From: Marinifilaceae bacterium
Lineage (GTDB): Bacteria; Bacteroidota; Bacteroidia; Bacteroidales; Marinifilaceae
Direction: 5' to 3'
Assembly (NCBI GenBank): GCA_016936255.1
Contig: JAFGYE010000107.1
Location: 62,001-126,000, forward strand
DNA: 64,000 nt
In this document: positions 43,410 through 52,797 of the stretch, piece after piece
Position numbering within the stretch: position 1 is the stretch's first letter
Layout of the letters: the number at the start of each line of letters is the position of its first letter
Made by a program: the position numbers and the translations under genes
The notes under the pieces: model-generated
The model's database searches: none
Told to the model about the DNA's origin: nothing
The model's input: the letters and a program-made list of their open reading frames with translations, nothing else

Positions 43410-46400
43410 TTATTTTAGGATTACTAATTTTTGAAATTTATTCACAATTTTTCCATCATCGGCTCTAACTTTTACACAATAGAAGTAAACTCCACGACCA
43501 ATGGAATTGCCAAAATCGTCTTTTCCATCCCACTGAATAGGACCAACACGATTTGCGGTTGAATTTATTGTGGTTTCAATAGTCTTAATTAATTTTCCTG
43601 ATATGGTGAGTATTTGAATTAAAACATCAAGATTTCTGGAGGCTTGATTGTGTTCAAAATAAAAACCAGTACTCGTTGTAAAAGGGTTTGGATAATTTAG
43701 TACGTGCTTTAAAATAAGATCGGCATTATCAGCAACAATAAAATCAATCATATTTTCTGATGAATTATTTGCGTTGTCCCAAACTTTAATCTGAATTTCA
43801 TGTTCGCCTGTTTCTAAATCTAAAAGACGGTAACTTATTTTTCCTTTTTGATAATTATCCAGGTCTGACTCATAGGAATCGTTAAGTTTATATGGCTGAT
43901 CTGTTTTTTGATCGAGAATGGCAATAATATCATGCCCAATGGAATTCCCAACGGTATTTATCCCGCTGGAATCCTGAACGATTGCTAATAAAAGAGGGGA
44001 TGAGCTTGTCAGACCGCCTGAAGTAAATTGTTCGTCGTCCATATAAAGTTCAATTTCAGGACCAATTTTATCTTCATCCGCATTTGGATTTGTACCTCCC
44101 ACCACAATACGATTGGAGTATCCTGCTGCATCTGAATTCATGCTGTTTGCATAGTAGGAGATTTTCCCATTTCCATATTGGTAGTTAATATCTTTAGGTA
44201 CAAGAAAGTTAAAATTGAAATTTCCATCGGTAACACTGGCTTTTCCTTTGAAAAGGACACTGTTTTGAGTTGTGTATTCAAATGGTTCGCCATCATTTCC
44301 GCGTGTCGATTTCGTTGTTGCTTTATCGTATATTGTTGGATAAACAGTTCCTGAAAAATCATTTAAAATTTCACCGGTATTTGCAATTATATCACCGGAA
44401 ATATGAACCTTACTTAATGCTTTTAAGGTATCTGTTGCTTGGCTGATGTCTACATCATTTATTTGAATGGTTCTGGCTGTATATTTAGGATAATTTAATG
44501 TCAGAGCCGGATCACCTAGAAGTGTGAAATTCCTTTTATTGATTCCAGATCCGGTTTTATTTTTCGTTTTTCTCATAATGTCTCCCAGCCGAAGATGCTT
44601 ACCTTCAGAATTCATGTCAAATACGTGATGATAAAAATTTTGATTCAAACTGAAATTTGGTGATGAAAATACCAGTCGGGTTGTCGTAAATAAACCGATG
44701 CCTCCGCCGTTGCCGCGAAGAAGAATCATTTCGCCTGAAGAGAGTTTTTTGTAATTATCAAAACGACTAAATTCACAGGTAGCAGTCATGAATAGAGGAA
44801 GTTTTGTTGGATTTTTCCAACTTAGAATATCGTCGAGCATTAGAATGTGTTCATGTGCCAGTCCGTTCTCATTTCCATGCCCGGTGTAGTTCATAAGCAG
44901 GTTTCCTTTGTTTATGCTTTCGCCGATTGCCAGATTGACATCAGGATATTCCTGTCCGGCAGAACTTGTTATTTGATCATAATCATCAAGGAAAATTCTT
45001 TGTATTTTAAATTGAGGATAGTCAGTTTCTACCTGCACAGCTAATTTATTGGCATCCCTCATGTGCGTATTATTGTCTTCATCGTCCCCAATAAAACAAA
45101 TCATGCTTCTCCAATCACCCCATTCTGAATTGTTGTAGTTTAAAATTTTACTGGTAACAATTTGTGCTTCTTCGGCTGTGTTTACAGGGAAACGCCCAAT
45201 GCCTATATCTACCATACCAGTTGCCTCGCCTTCATCATCATCAAGCAGTCCGAAGAAATCATCGGTAACAAAAGATTGAGTTGGACTTAAAGAATTTTCT
45301 GATTGATAGGTAAGAATCTGGTTTGTATTGTTTTCGCGGTCAGATTTATTATCAAATGAGCCATCGCCAAAAAGTAAAAGATATTTGGGAAGATTCTCTT
45401 CACTTGTCGATCGATCGTAAAACATTTTCACAAAATTACGAATGGCGCTCACGTCAGGAGAACCTGATGAAAACTCATTGTAGATCTCCTTCGGATCAAC
45501 AATAGTAACTTTTAAATTGTCCTTGGTTCTGTGAAAATCTGCAATTTGACTGGCGTAAGACAAAAACTTGGAAGGACTAATGATAATCATATCTGTTTGA
45601 GCCAAAGCATGCAAATTTTGATTTTTAACCGATTCAATAATAATTGGTGTAGGGAAATTTCCATTTGGATCACAGGCAACATATTCTTTTAAAGAACTGG
45701 CATCTGCAGTAAAAGATGTTGTGTTGTTACTGTAATTAGCAGATATGATTTTTGCAGATTGAGGAGTGGTGACATCCCAAATTTGAATTTTGTCATTTGT
45801 ATTTTGAAGAGAAAATAATGCATTGTTGCCTGCACCAACGGTTTTCGAATCCCTAAATGCCATTTGATTGTTGGTGAAAATCAAATTTCGTCTGACATTT
45901 ACCCGAAGAAAGTTTAACCATCCTTTCGACGAAGGAGAGCTTTTTGCATAATCCAGGATCAATTCGAAATTAGCCGAGGAAGGAGTGAAATTTATAAATT
46001 TCTTTTCGATACTAGATGCATAACTGGCTGTATAGCTTCCCGTATTAACCGATGGAATTTCTACTTCTCCAATTGAATTCGTTCCGGAAAGCAGGCTGAA
46101 TTTTGTTGCGGACGATGATCTGGCCACCAAATTTGTACTAATTGAAAGAGGTTCGCCTGTTTTTAGGTTTGGGAATGAAAAATTGAAAGAATAATTTGTT
46201 GTAACATCAAAAGTATTTCCGAGCCAAAGTCTGCCACTCTCCAAAAGATTAATATTGTCTTGATCAAATACAGCGTAATCATCAAATCCGGTAACATTTA
46301 TATTTGATGAAGGTAAGGATGTTGCCGATTGAATGAGAGTCGGACTTCCCATGTCGGAGCTAAGAAAATAATGTGAAAATTTGGAATACAAATGATTTTC

Positions 46401-47189
46401 ATGAACGAATTCCCCGGCAGTTTTATCAAATCTCCACGATCTTGGTCCTTTGGCATAAAAGAGGATGAAATCACCTGAATTAAAAATGCCATCACTTCCT
46501 TTATCCATGTAAATGGGATTGTTTGGCAAATCATCCAGGCTATCTTCGTTGTTCATCTTTGGAAGCATTCCACCTCCAGAACCATAGATCCGGATATTTT
46601 CAGGATTGGAAATACCCATTTCGATTAATTGGGAATAGGTAATCTTATGCACAGCAGTGGTGTCAATTGCAATTTTCACCCATTTTCCGGATTGAAGAAC
46701 AGAGCTGTTGACGTAAGATTTGCTTTGCTTTGTTGATTTAATCTGACTTTTTTTCTGAAATTTCAGTGAGAATCGAATCAATTTTTCGAGTTGGCCTGTT
46801 AAAGGATTCTTCCGTATGGGCGTAAATTTAACTTGTTGGTAATTTTGTTTTCGAATAACAACTGTGTTAATTGAAGGTTTTATTGTGTTGGGGATTGTTT
46901 TATTTCGTAAAATCTGCCTTTCAGCGGAACTTAATAATTTAAATTCCGTATCAAGTAACTCAACTGTGAATAAATCGTTGGTTGAACCTGTTAATTGAAG
47001 GTATGAATATTCTGGCAACCAAAAGTTGTTCGCATCTAAAGAAGCTCCTGTAAAAGTTAGGGTGTTAATTTTTTCTCCAGTAGGATAGGCAATTAAACTT
47101 TCTGTCCAATCCAAATTAATTGGAGTTGTAGTTTGTGAAAATGAACTAACACTTATAATGGAGAAAAGTAATATTATCAGATAGCGCAT
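43410..47189 (-). CDS. porU: T9SS C-terminal signal peptidase/sortase PorU
   Basis: 1259 residues. A signal peptide (1-18) is followed by an N-terminal beta-rich region and the gingipain-type (C25) peptidase domain around residues 525-925. The catalytic His is in NYTGHGNENGL and the catalytic Cys in TATCEFSRFD. A C-terminal sorting-like domain (from about 1165: NYPNPFTTSTGF, GRGVYFYCVKV) ends in KLVILK. PorU removes the C-terminal signal of T9SS cargo and attaches it to the cell surface. Upstream is divergent gldJ, the arrangement known in Flavobacterium johnsoniae. Confidence 0.96.
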   Translation of the reverse strand: MRYLIILLFSIISVSSFSQTTTPINLDWTESLIAYPTGEKINTLTFTGASLDANNFWLPEYSYLQLTGSTNDLFTVELLDTEFKLLSSAERQILRNKTIPNTIKPSINTVVIRKQNYQQVKFTPIRKNPLTGQLEKLIRFSLKFQKKSQIKSTKQSKSYVNSSVLQSGKWVKIAIDTTAVHKITYSQLIEMGISNPENIRIYGSGGGMLPKMNNEDSLDDLPNNPIYMDKGSDGIFNSGDFILFYAKGPRSWRFDKTAGEFVHENHLYSKFSHYFLSSDMGSPTLIQSATSLPSSNINVTGFDDYAVFDQDNINLLESGRLWLGNTFDVTTNYSFNFSFPNLKTGEPLSISTNLVARSSSATKFSLLSGTNSIGEVEIPSVNTGSYTASYASSIEKKFINFTPSSANFELILDYAKSSPSSKGWLNFLRVNVRRNLIFTNNQMAFRDSKTVGAGNNALFSLQNTNDKIQIWDVTTPQSAKIISANYSNNTTSFTADASSLKEYVACDPNGNFPTPIIIESVKNQNLHALAQTDMIIISPSKFLSYASQIADFHRTKDNLKVTIVDPKEIYNEFSSGSPDVSAIRNFVKMFYDRSTSEENLPKYLLLFGDGSFDNKSDRENNTNQILTYQSENSLSPTQSFVTDDFFGLLDDDEGEATGMVDIGIGRFPVNTAEEAQIVTSKILNYNNSEWGDWRSMICFIGDDEDNNTHMRDANKLAVQVETDYPQFKIQRIFLDDYDQITSSAGQEYPDVNLAIGESINKGNLLMNYTGHGNENGLAHEHILMLDDILSWKNPTKLPLFMTATCEFSRFDNYKKLSSGEMILLRGNGGGIGLFTTTRLVFSSPNFSLNQNFYHHVFDMNSEGKHLRLGDIMRKTKNKTGSGINKRNFTLLGDPALTLNYPKYTARTIQINDVDISQATDTLKALSKVHISGDIIANTGEILNDFSGTVYPTIYDKATTKSTRGNDGEPFEYTTQNSVLFKGKASVTDGNFNFNFLVPKDINYQYGNGKISYYANSMNSDAAGYSNRIVVGGTNPNADEDKIGPEIELYMDDEQFTSGGLTSSSPLLLAIVQDSSGINTVGNSIGHDIIAILDQKTDQPYKLNDSYESDLDNYQKGKISYRLLDLETGEHEIQIKVWDNANNSSENMIDFIVADNADLILKHVLNYPNPFTTSTGFYFEHNQASRNLDVLIQILTISGKLIKTIETTINSTANRVGPIQWDGKDDFGNSIGRGVYFYCVKVRADDGKIVNKFQKLVILK

Positions 47190-47221
47190 AAATTATTACA
47201 GGTATTTTACATCTAGATTAA

Positions 47222-47238
47222 ACAAATTGGCAATTTGT
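47222..47238. promoter_or_regulatory. Perfect 17-base palindrome upstream of porU
   Basis: ACAAATTG-G-CAATTTGT, a perfect 8-1-8 inverted repeat, 33 bases upstream of the porU ATG in the 361-base porU-gldJ gap. It may be an operator or a leader hairpin. Otherwise the gap shows only AT-rich sequence and the gldJ -7 box. Confidence 0.35.
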
Positions 47239-47500
47239 GAGAATTTCGGGTATGCAAAATAAGCAAAACTTAAGACAAAGTCGAGAAAAGATATTAAGAT
47301 AAAGGGAAGACTTTTCTTTGGGATCAAAGCGTATGTTTTTTTAAATTTGTTTTGTATCAGACAGTTAGGTTAATAGAGATGTTCAAGTGCTTATTCTGTA
47401 TGTGATCAATGATTTTTTTGAACTGAATTATTCGTTTTAAATGTTAAATGATTTTGTAAAAAAGTAAAATTAAATACAATAAACTCTGTACTCTTTTAGT

Positions 47501-47508
47501 TATATTTG
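47501..47508 (+). promoter_or_regulatory. -7 promoter box for gldJ
   Basis: TATATTTG, exact TAnnTTTG; start near 47515, 36 bases before the ATG. No good -33 element. Confidence 0.45.
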
Positions 47509-47550
47509 TTGAGTTAAGTATTTTTTGAGATAAACTACATTCAATCTATT

Positions 47551-49074
47551 ATGAAATTAAAATCGAGCATTATTCTCTTTGTTTTTGCAATTTCACTGAT
47601 GATATTACCATCATGTTCGAAAGTGAAAAATCTTGTAGGAAAGGGAGAAAAATCTAAAACCACAGGTTGGGCTTATAACGAGCCTGAGAATGGAGGTTTT
47701 GAATATCATAGCGGTTTTCAGCAAGAAACTGGTCCTGGTCTGAAATTTATTCAGGGTGGTACATTTACTATGGGAAGAACACAACAGGACGTGATGTATG
47801 ATTGGAACAATGTTCCAAGAAGAGTTACAGTTCCTTCTTTTTATATTGATGAGACAGAGGTTCGAAATGTTGATTATTTAGAGTACTTACATTGGATTAA
47901 GAGAGTATTTGTTTCTTACCCAGAGGTTTACAGAAAGGCATTACCCGATACTTTAGTTTGGCGTGATGAACTTGCTTACAACGAGCCTTACGTAAATAAT
48001 TACCTTCGTCATCCAGCTTATGGAGAATATCCTGTAGTTGGGGTAAGTTGGGAACAAGCAGTTGATTTTTGCGAATGGCGTACCGATCGTGTAAATGAAA
48101 GAATTCTTATTGATAAAGGAATTTTGAATAATGATCCTACTCAACGGGATGAAAATAATTTCAATACTGAAGCTTATTTGGCTGGGCAGTACGAAGGTGC
48201 TGTGAATAAGAATCTTACGGATTTAAATCCGGATAACGAAGAAAGATCGGTTCGATGGAGTGACGGTATGTTGCTTCCTAAATATCGTCTTCCTTCCGAA
48301 GCAGAGTGGGAATATGCTGCGGCTGCTTTAATTGGAAATTCACAGGATGAAAGAATTACTGACCGTAAAATTTTCCCATGGAACGGGCATTGGGTTAGAA
48401 ATGATCAGAAAAAAGATCGCGGTCAGATGATGGCTAACTTTGCACGTGGACGTGGTGATTACATGGGAACAGCTGGAGCATTAAATGATGCAGGTGATAT
48501 TACGGTTCCTGTAAATTCATTCTGGCCTAACGATTTTGGATTGTACTGTATGGCAGGTAATGTAAGCGAATGGGTTGCTGATGTTTATCGTCCTATGTCG
48601 CCTGAAGATATTTCGGAATTTAATCCTTACAGAGGAAATGTTTTTAAAACTGCTGTTAGAGATGAAGAAGGAAATATTGCAGAGAAAGATAGCTTAGGAA
48701 GAATTCGTTACAGAAATCAGAAAGATGAGGAGTTGGTAGGCCGTGAGAATTACAAAACTGCGGATAATAGAAATTATCGGGATGGTGATGTTGAATCAAG
48801 TATCGTTTCAGATTATACATGGAATAATCCGGAACATCAGGCTGCAGGTTCTAGTCGTATGTATGTTCAGGGCAGAGGTCAGAACGGAAGCGATTTTAGT
48901 TCCATGGTAACTGATGATTCCCGTGTATACAAAGGAGGTTCATGGAAAGATCGTGCTTACTGGATGTCACCGGGTTCGCGTCGCTTTTTAAATCAGAAAG
49001 AAGCGCGTGACGATATTGGATTCCGATGTGCAATGACTCATGTAGGACATCCTGCAAATAAAAAGACAAAGTAG
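47551..49074 (+). CDS. gldJ: Gliding motility/T9SS lipoprotein GldJ
   Basis: 507 residues. Lipobox MILPSC, then an SUMF1/FGE-sulfatase-type fold. GGTFTMGRTQQDVMYDWNN matches GldJ rather than GldK/PorK, and SFYIDETEVRNVDYLEYL, PVVGVSWEQAVDFCEWR, RLPSEAEWEYAA and GNVSEWVADVYRP are the SUMF1 core. GldJ is a periplasm-facing outer membrane lipoprotein of the gliding machinery, and its tail stabilises GldK in Flavobacterium. Position beside porU/porV and before murF matches that genus. PorL/M/N do not follow, which argues against PorK. Confidence 0.9.
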   Translation: MKLKSSIILFVFAISLMILPSCSKVKNLVGKGEKSKTTGWAYNEPENGGFEYHSGFQQETGPGLKFIQGGTFTMGRTQQDVMYDWNNVPRRVTVPSFYIDETEVRNVDYLEYLHWIKRVFVSYPEVYRKALPDTLVWRDELAYNEPYVNNYLRHPAYGEYPVVGVSWEQAVDFCEWRTDRVNERILIDKGILNNDPTQRDENNFNTEAYLAGQYEGAVNKNLTDLNPDNEERSVRWSDGMLLPKYRLPSEAEWEYAAAALIGNSQDERITDRKIFPWNGHWVRNDQKKDRGQMMANFARGRGDYMGTAGALNDAGDITVPVNSFWPNDFGLYCMAGNVSEWVADVYRPMSPEDISEFNPYRGNVFKTAVRDEEGNIAEKDSLGRIRYRNQKDEELVGRENYKTADNRNYRDGDVESSIVSDYTWNNPEHQAAGSSRMYVQGRGQNGSDFSSMVTDDSRVYKGGSWKDRAYWMSPGSRRFLNQKEARDDIGFRCAMTHVGHPANKKTK

Positions 49075-49093
49075 TTAAATCTTAAATATTTTT

Positions 49094-49123
49094 AAACCCC
49101 ATCTTGAAAGGATGGGGTTTTTT
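49094..49123 (+). terminator. Intrinsic terminator after gldJ
   Basis: AAACCCCATC (49094-49103)/GATGGGGTTT (49111-49120), 7-base loop and T tail, 20 bases past the stop. Confidence 0.9.
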
Positions 49124-49173
49124 GTTGGAAATTGCTAATTTCGTTTGTCGAACCAAATCTGAAAAAGAATACA

Positions 49174-50463
49174 ATGCAATTGTCAAATATTTACCTTCTT
49201 TTTAAGGAACATCCAATAGTCGTAACAGATACCAGAAAGATTGTTCCCAATTCAATTTTCTTTGCTTTGAAAGGCGATAATTTCAATGGGAATCAATTTG
49301 CCATGTCTGCAATTGAAAAAGGTTGTGAGTATGCAATTGTTGATGAAAAGGAATATGCAGTTGATAATCGTTTTGTTTTGGTTGAAGATGTATTGGCGAC
49401 ACTTCAGGATTTAGCCAGAGAGCACAGAAGGCAACTAAACATTCCGATTCTTGCTATTACAGGAACCAATGGGAAAACGACAACGAAGGAATTGATTCAT
49501 GAGGTTTTGCGGCGAAAGTTTAGAACGGTTGCTACAATTGGAAATCTTAATAATCATATTGGTGTTCCGTTAACTCTTCTTTCTATGAATGAGGAAACTG
49601 AATTTGGAATCGTTGAAATGGGAGCCAATCATCCAGGAGAGATTCAGCAGTTGTGCGAAATTGCTGAGCCTGATTATGGAATCATAACAAATGTTGGAAA
49701 AGCGCATCTGGAAGGATTTGGTTCATTTGAAGGTGTTATAGCAACAAAAAAAGAGTTGTATGATTTCATTTTTAAGAATGGAGGAAAGGTGTTTATTAAT
49801 GCTGATAACGATTACCTGACTGAAATGTTGAATGCTCAGGAATCCATTAGTTATGGAAATTCGGAGAATGCATTTTCCAAGGCAAAATTTATACAGGCTG
49901 AACCATATCTGGTTTTAGAAATTAGATCAGCAATTGGGAAATTGTATATAAAAACAAAACTGATTGGTGCTTATAATTTTGAAAATGCTTTGGCTGCGGT
50001 AACAGTAGGACGATATTTTAAAATCAATGAAATTGAGATAAAAGACGCACTGGAAAAGTATGTTCCCAGTAACAATAGATCGCAATTGAAGAAAACCGAG
50101 AAAAATGTATTGTTTCTGGATGCATATAACGCGAATCCAACAAGTATGAAGGCTGCTATTGAGAATTTTGCAGGTATGATGAGAAAAAATAAAGTCATTA
50201 TTCTTGGTGATATGTTGGAACTGGGTTCTGATGCCCGTAAAGAACATTTGGATTTATTACAGTTGATTCAAGATCGGCAATTGCAATCCGTATTTTTAGT
50301 TGGTGAGATTTTTACAGAAGTGAATTCTAATAAGCAGTTCAAAACATTTAAGAACACTGCGGAATTAATTTTGGAGCTTGAGAAGACTGAACTGCTAAAC
50401 CAGTATATTCTAATTAAAGGATCAAGAGGAATTCGTTTGGAGCAGGTAATTGAAAAATTGTAA
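49174..50463 (+). CDS. murF: UDP-N-acetylmuramoyl-tripeptide--D-alanyl-D-alanine ligase
   Basis: 429 residues from ATG 49174; the frame extends back to 49132 but begins inside the terminator-proximal leader. The N-terminal domain has VVTDTRKIVPNSIFFALKGDNFNG. The ATP site is AITGTNGKTTTKELIHEVL, followed by GNLNNHIGVPLTLLS and MGANHPGEIQQL. The C-terminal ligase domain has LDAYNANPTSMKAAIENF and ILGDMLELG. It adds D-Ala-D-Ala to the muropeptide precursor. The murF stop and the SMR exporter start are 2 bases apart. Confidence 0.96.
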   Translation: MQLSNIYLLFKEHPIVVTDTRKIVPNSIFFALKGDNFNGNQFAMSAIEKGCEYAIVDEKEYAVDNRFVLVEDVLATLQDLAREHRRQLNIPILAITGTNGKTTTKELIHEVLRRKFRTVATIGNLNNHIGVPLTLLSMNEETEFGIVEMGANHPGEIQQLCEIAEPDYGIITNVGKAHLEGFGSFEGVIATKKELYDFIFKNGGKVFINADNDYLTEMLNAQESISYGNSENAFSKAKFIQAEPYLVLEIRSAIGKLYIKTKLIGAYNFENALAAVTVGRYFKINEIEIKDALEKYVPSNNRSQLKKTEKNVLFLDAYNANPTSMKAAIENFAGMMRKNKVIILGDMLELGSDARKEHLDLLQLIQDRQLQSVFLVGEIFTEVNSNKQFKTFKNTAELILELEKTELLNQYILIKGSRGIRLEQVIEKL

Positions 50464-50465
50464 GT

Positions 50466-50792
50466 ATGGCTATCGCGTGGGTTTATTTGATTATTGCAGG
50501 ATTGTTTGAAGCTGTTTGGGCTATCGGATTGAAATATGCTGAAGGATTTACTAAGTTTTGGCCTAGTGTGATTACGATTGTTGCAATGGCAATAAGTCTG
50601 TATTTTCTTGCTTTGGCGATAAAAACCTTGCCTTTAGGCACAGCTTATGCCGTATGGACAGGAATAGGAGCATTTTCGACCGCAATTTTGGGAATTGTAC
50701 TGTTCAGCGAGCCAATTCATTTCTCAAGAATATTCTTTTTACTTTTACTTATGGTTTCAATTATTGGTCTTAAATTCACTGCGGCCAACTAA
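50466..50792 (+). CDS. SMR-family exporter, SugE/Gdx type
   Basis: 108 residues, four membrane helices. The conserved Glu of SMR transporters is in AGLFEAVWAIGLKYAEGF, the SugE/Gdx-specific sequence (EVVWA/EAVWA and GLKYSEGFT-like). GTAYAVWTGIGAF and VLFSEP follow. Gdx exporters remove guanidinium in exchange for protons; quaternary ammonium export is typical of the other SMR branch. It is translationally adjacent to murF, so it is expressed with it. No guanidine riboswitch is present. Confidence 0.9.
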   Translation: MAIAWVYLIIAGLFEAVWAIGLKYAEGFTKFWPSVITIVAMAISLYFLALAIKTLPLGTAYAVWTGIGAFSTAILGIVLFSEPIHFSRIFFLLLLMVSIIGLKFTAAN

Positions 50793-50808
50793 TTAATAAT
50801 CCTTAATT

Positions 50809-51831
50809 TTAGAAAGTAATGTTGGAGAAGTGCTTTTTCTTTCTTACGTAAAAATCAAAAATAATACTGTTTTTATACATTTCCCTGTGATCTGTTTTAG
50901 TGATAAAGGGAATCATCTTTTTGCGTTTTTCTCTCATTTTTGAGAACATGGAATAGTAGGAGAGATGAGCTTTAAAAACAGCACCAAAATTTGAAAATTC
51001 GCCACTCAAAAGAAATTTCATTGCTGCGACACCATCCAATATCATTCTTTGCAGGAGAATGGAACAGAATTTATTTTTAGGAAGATTTTTATGCAACATG
51101 AATAGGTTGTTGCGGAAATTTAAATAGAGTTTCCTTGAGCTGTGGTTTGGTAAGGTGGCTCCTCCAACATGATAAACTGTTGATTTTGGTTCTGCGATTA
51201 TCCGGTATCCCTGATTTTTTATTCTCCAACACAAATCAATTTCTTCCATGTGAGCAAAAAAGTCACCATCCAATCCGCCTGTTTTTTTGTAAACGTCAGC
51301 ACGAATGAAGAGAGAGGCGCCACTAGCCCAGAAAATATCAAGTTCTGAGTTGTATTGATTGTGATCGCTTTCGATTTGATCCAGTATTCTACCACGGCAA
51401 AAAGGATAGCCTAAATAGTCAATAAAACCACCTGACGCGCCAGCGTATTCAAATTCCGTTTTATTGTGATAAGCTTTAATTTTGGGTTGTGCAGCCGCAA
51501 TGCCTGGATCTTTTTCCAGATGATTGTAAATCGGGTCAAGCCAATTTTCTGTAACTTCAACATCCGAATTTAAAAGAACGAAATAGCTGTGTGAGAGTTG
51601 CTCCAATGCTTTGTTGTAACCATCAGCAAATCCGTAATTCTTATCCAGTTGAATAACCTGAATGTCAGGGTATTCTTTTTTTAAAAATGCTATGGAATCA
51701 TCACTGGATGCGTTATCTGCAATAATAACATCGGCCCATTCACGTTTTGAGTGAGCAACAACAGATGGAAGGAATGTTTCTAATAATTTTTTCCCGTTCC
51801 AGTTTAGTATTACGATTCCAATTCTATTCAT
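50809..51831 (-). CDS. Family 2 glycosyltransferase
   Basis: 340 residues. GT-A fold N-terminus IGIVILNWNGKKLLETFLPSV, ADNASSDDSIAFLKKEYP, FVLLNSDVEVTENWLDP (metal-binding DVE in place of DXD), and FFAHMEEIDLCWRIKNQGYRI near residue 200. The C-terminal part is basic. It resembles rhamnosyl/galactofuranosyl-type transferases for surface glycans; donor and acceptor are unknown. It follows an LpxL-like acyltransferase gene by 33 bases, suggesting LPS or capsule assembly. Confidence 0.92.
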   Translation of the reverse strand: MNRIGIVILNWNGKKLLETFLPSVVAHSKREWADVIIADNASSDDSIAFLKKEYPDIQVIQLDKNYGFADGYNKALEQLSHSYFVLLNSDVEVTENWLDPIYNHLEKDPGIAAAQPKIKAYHNKTEFEYAGASGGFIDYLGYPFCRGRILDQIESDHNQYNSELDIFWASGASLFIRADVYKKTGGLDGDFFAHMEEIDLCWRIKNQGYRIIAEPKSTVYHVGGATLPNHSSRKLYLNFRNNLFMLHKNLPKNKFCSILLQRMILDGVAAMKFLLSGEFSNFGAVFKAHLSYYSMFSKMREKRKKMIPFITKTDHREMYKNSIIFDFYVRKKKHFSNITF

Positions 51832-51864
51832 TTTCTTTTAACTGATGTATTACAATATAATTAC

Positions 51865-52746
51865 TTATTGTGAGTCTTGTTTTGTGTGTTTCCATCTTTT
51901 ATGAGACCATAACCAGTATGCTGGCTCCTCTTTGATTATATCTTCTAACACGCGCGTATGTTTTTCCGTGATTTCAAACTCAGCCGTATCTTTAGGATTA
52001 TCAAAAAGAGGAATAAAATGTACTTCGTAATATCCCCTTTTTACTTTCTTCATATGAACAAAAATTATTGGCTGGTCAAGTTTTTTTGCGATACGTTCAG
52101 TTCCCAGCAAAACAGGAGTATCCTGATTGAGAAATTTTGTCCAGTAGTTGAGGTTGTTTTTGTTTGGTGTTTGATCACCAATAAAAACCGTAACCGTAAA
52201 CTTATTTTGATTCCGGTAAGAAATCATGGTTCGCAAAGTATCATCTTTAGCTAATGGTCTGGCTCCAAAACGTTCTCTTATCTGTAAAAACATTTTATCA
52301 AAAACTTTATTGTGAAGGGGTTTGTAGATGGGCAGATAGTATGCATCTTTCCATAATGAAAATGATGTCAGCCACTCCCAATTTCCATAGTGCCCAAATA
52401 CGGTTATAATACTTTTACCAGAGGCTTTGTACCGGTCAAAAATATCTGGGTTGTGAAATTTACAGCGTTTTCTAATTTCTTCTTCACTAATTGTCCAAAG
52501 TTTTATGGTTTCAATAAATGTATCACAGAAATGACTGTAAAATTCTTTTCGTATTGCCTTGATTTCTTTTTCAGATTTTTCAGGAAAAGAGTTTTTAAGA
52601 TTCGAGGTAATAACTTTTTTTCGATATCTAAAAACGTAGCAAACAAAAAGAAATACAATGTCTGAAAAGAAGTAAAGTATTGGAAATGGCAAGTAACTTA
52701 TTAGTCTTACCACACCATATACCATATAGGATAGAAGTTTTATCAT
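51865..52746 (-). CDS. LpxL/HtrB-like lysophospholipid acyltransferase
   Basis: 293 residues. An N-terminal membrane helix region (about 5-40) is followed by the H-x4-E/D catalytic motif, GHYGNWEWL near residue 118. FIGDQTPNKNN and GTERIAKKLDQPIIFVHM are further family motifs. These inner-membrane enzymes add the secondary acyl chain to lipid A; in Bacteroidota some act on ornithine or glycine lipids instead. Lipid A acylation is the more likely role, from length and motif. Confidence 0.88.
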   Translation of the reverse strand: MIKLLSYMVYGVVRLISYLPFPILYFFSDIVFLFVCYVFRYRKKVITSNLKNSFPEKSEKEIKAIRKEFYSHFCDTFIETIKLWTISEEEIRKRCKFHNPDIFDRYKASGKSIITVFGHYGNWEWLTSFSLWKDAYYLPIYKPLHNKVFDKMFLQIRERFGARPLAKDDTLRTMISYRNQNKFTVTVFIGDQTPNKNNLNYWTKFLNQDTPVLLGTERIAKKLDQPIIFVHMKKVKRGYYEVHFIPLFDNPKDTAEFEITEKHTRVLEDIIKEEPAYWLWSHKRWKHTKQDSQ

Positions 52747-52797
52747 TGTAATGAAGTGTGTTTTTATGATTTGCTGAAGCCGGAAAATGCAATAAGT

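Noticed and set aside
47551-49074. PorK/GldK assignment for the SUMF1-like lipoprotein
   Set aside because: The FTMGRTQQDVMYDWNN segment and the porU-porV-murF neighbours fit GldJ; porL, porM and porN are absent downstream.
50440-50470. Guanidine riboswitch before the SMR exporter
   Set aside because: Only 2 bases separate it from murF, leaving no room for a leader.
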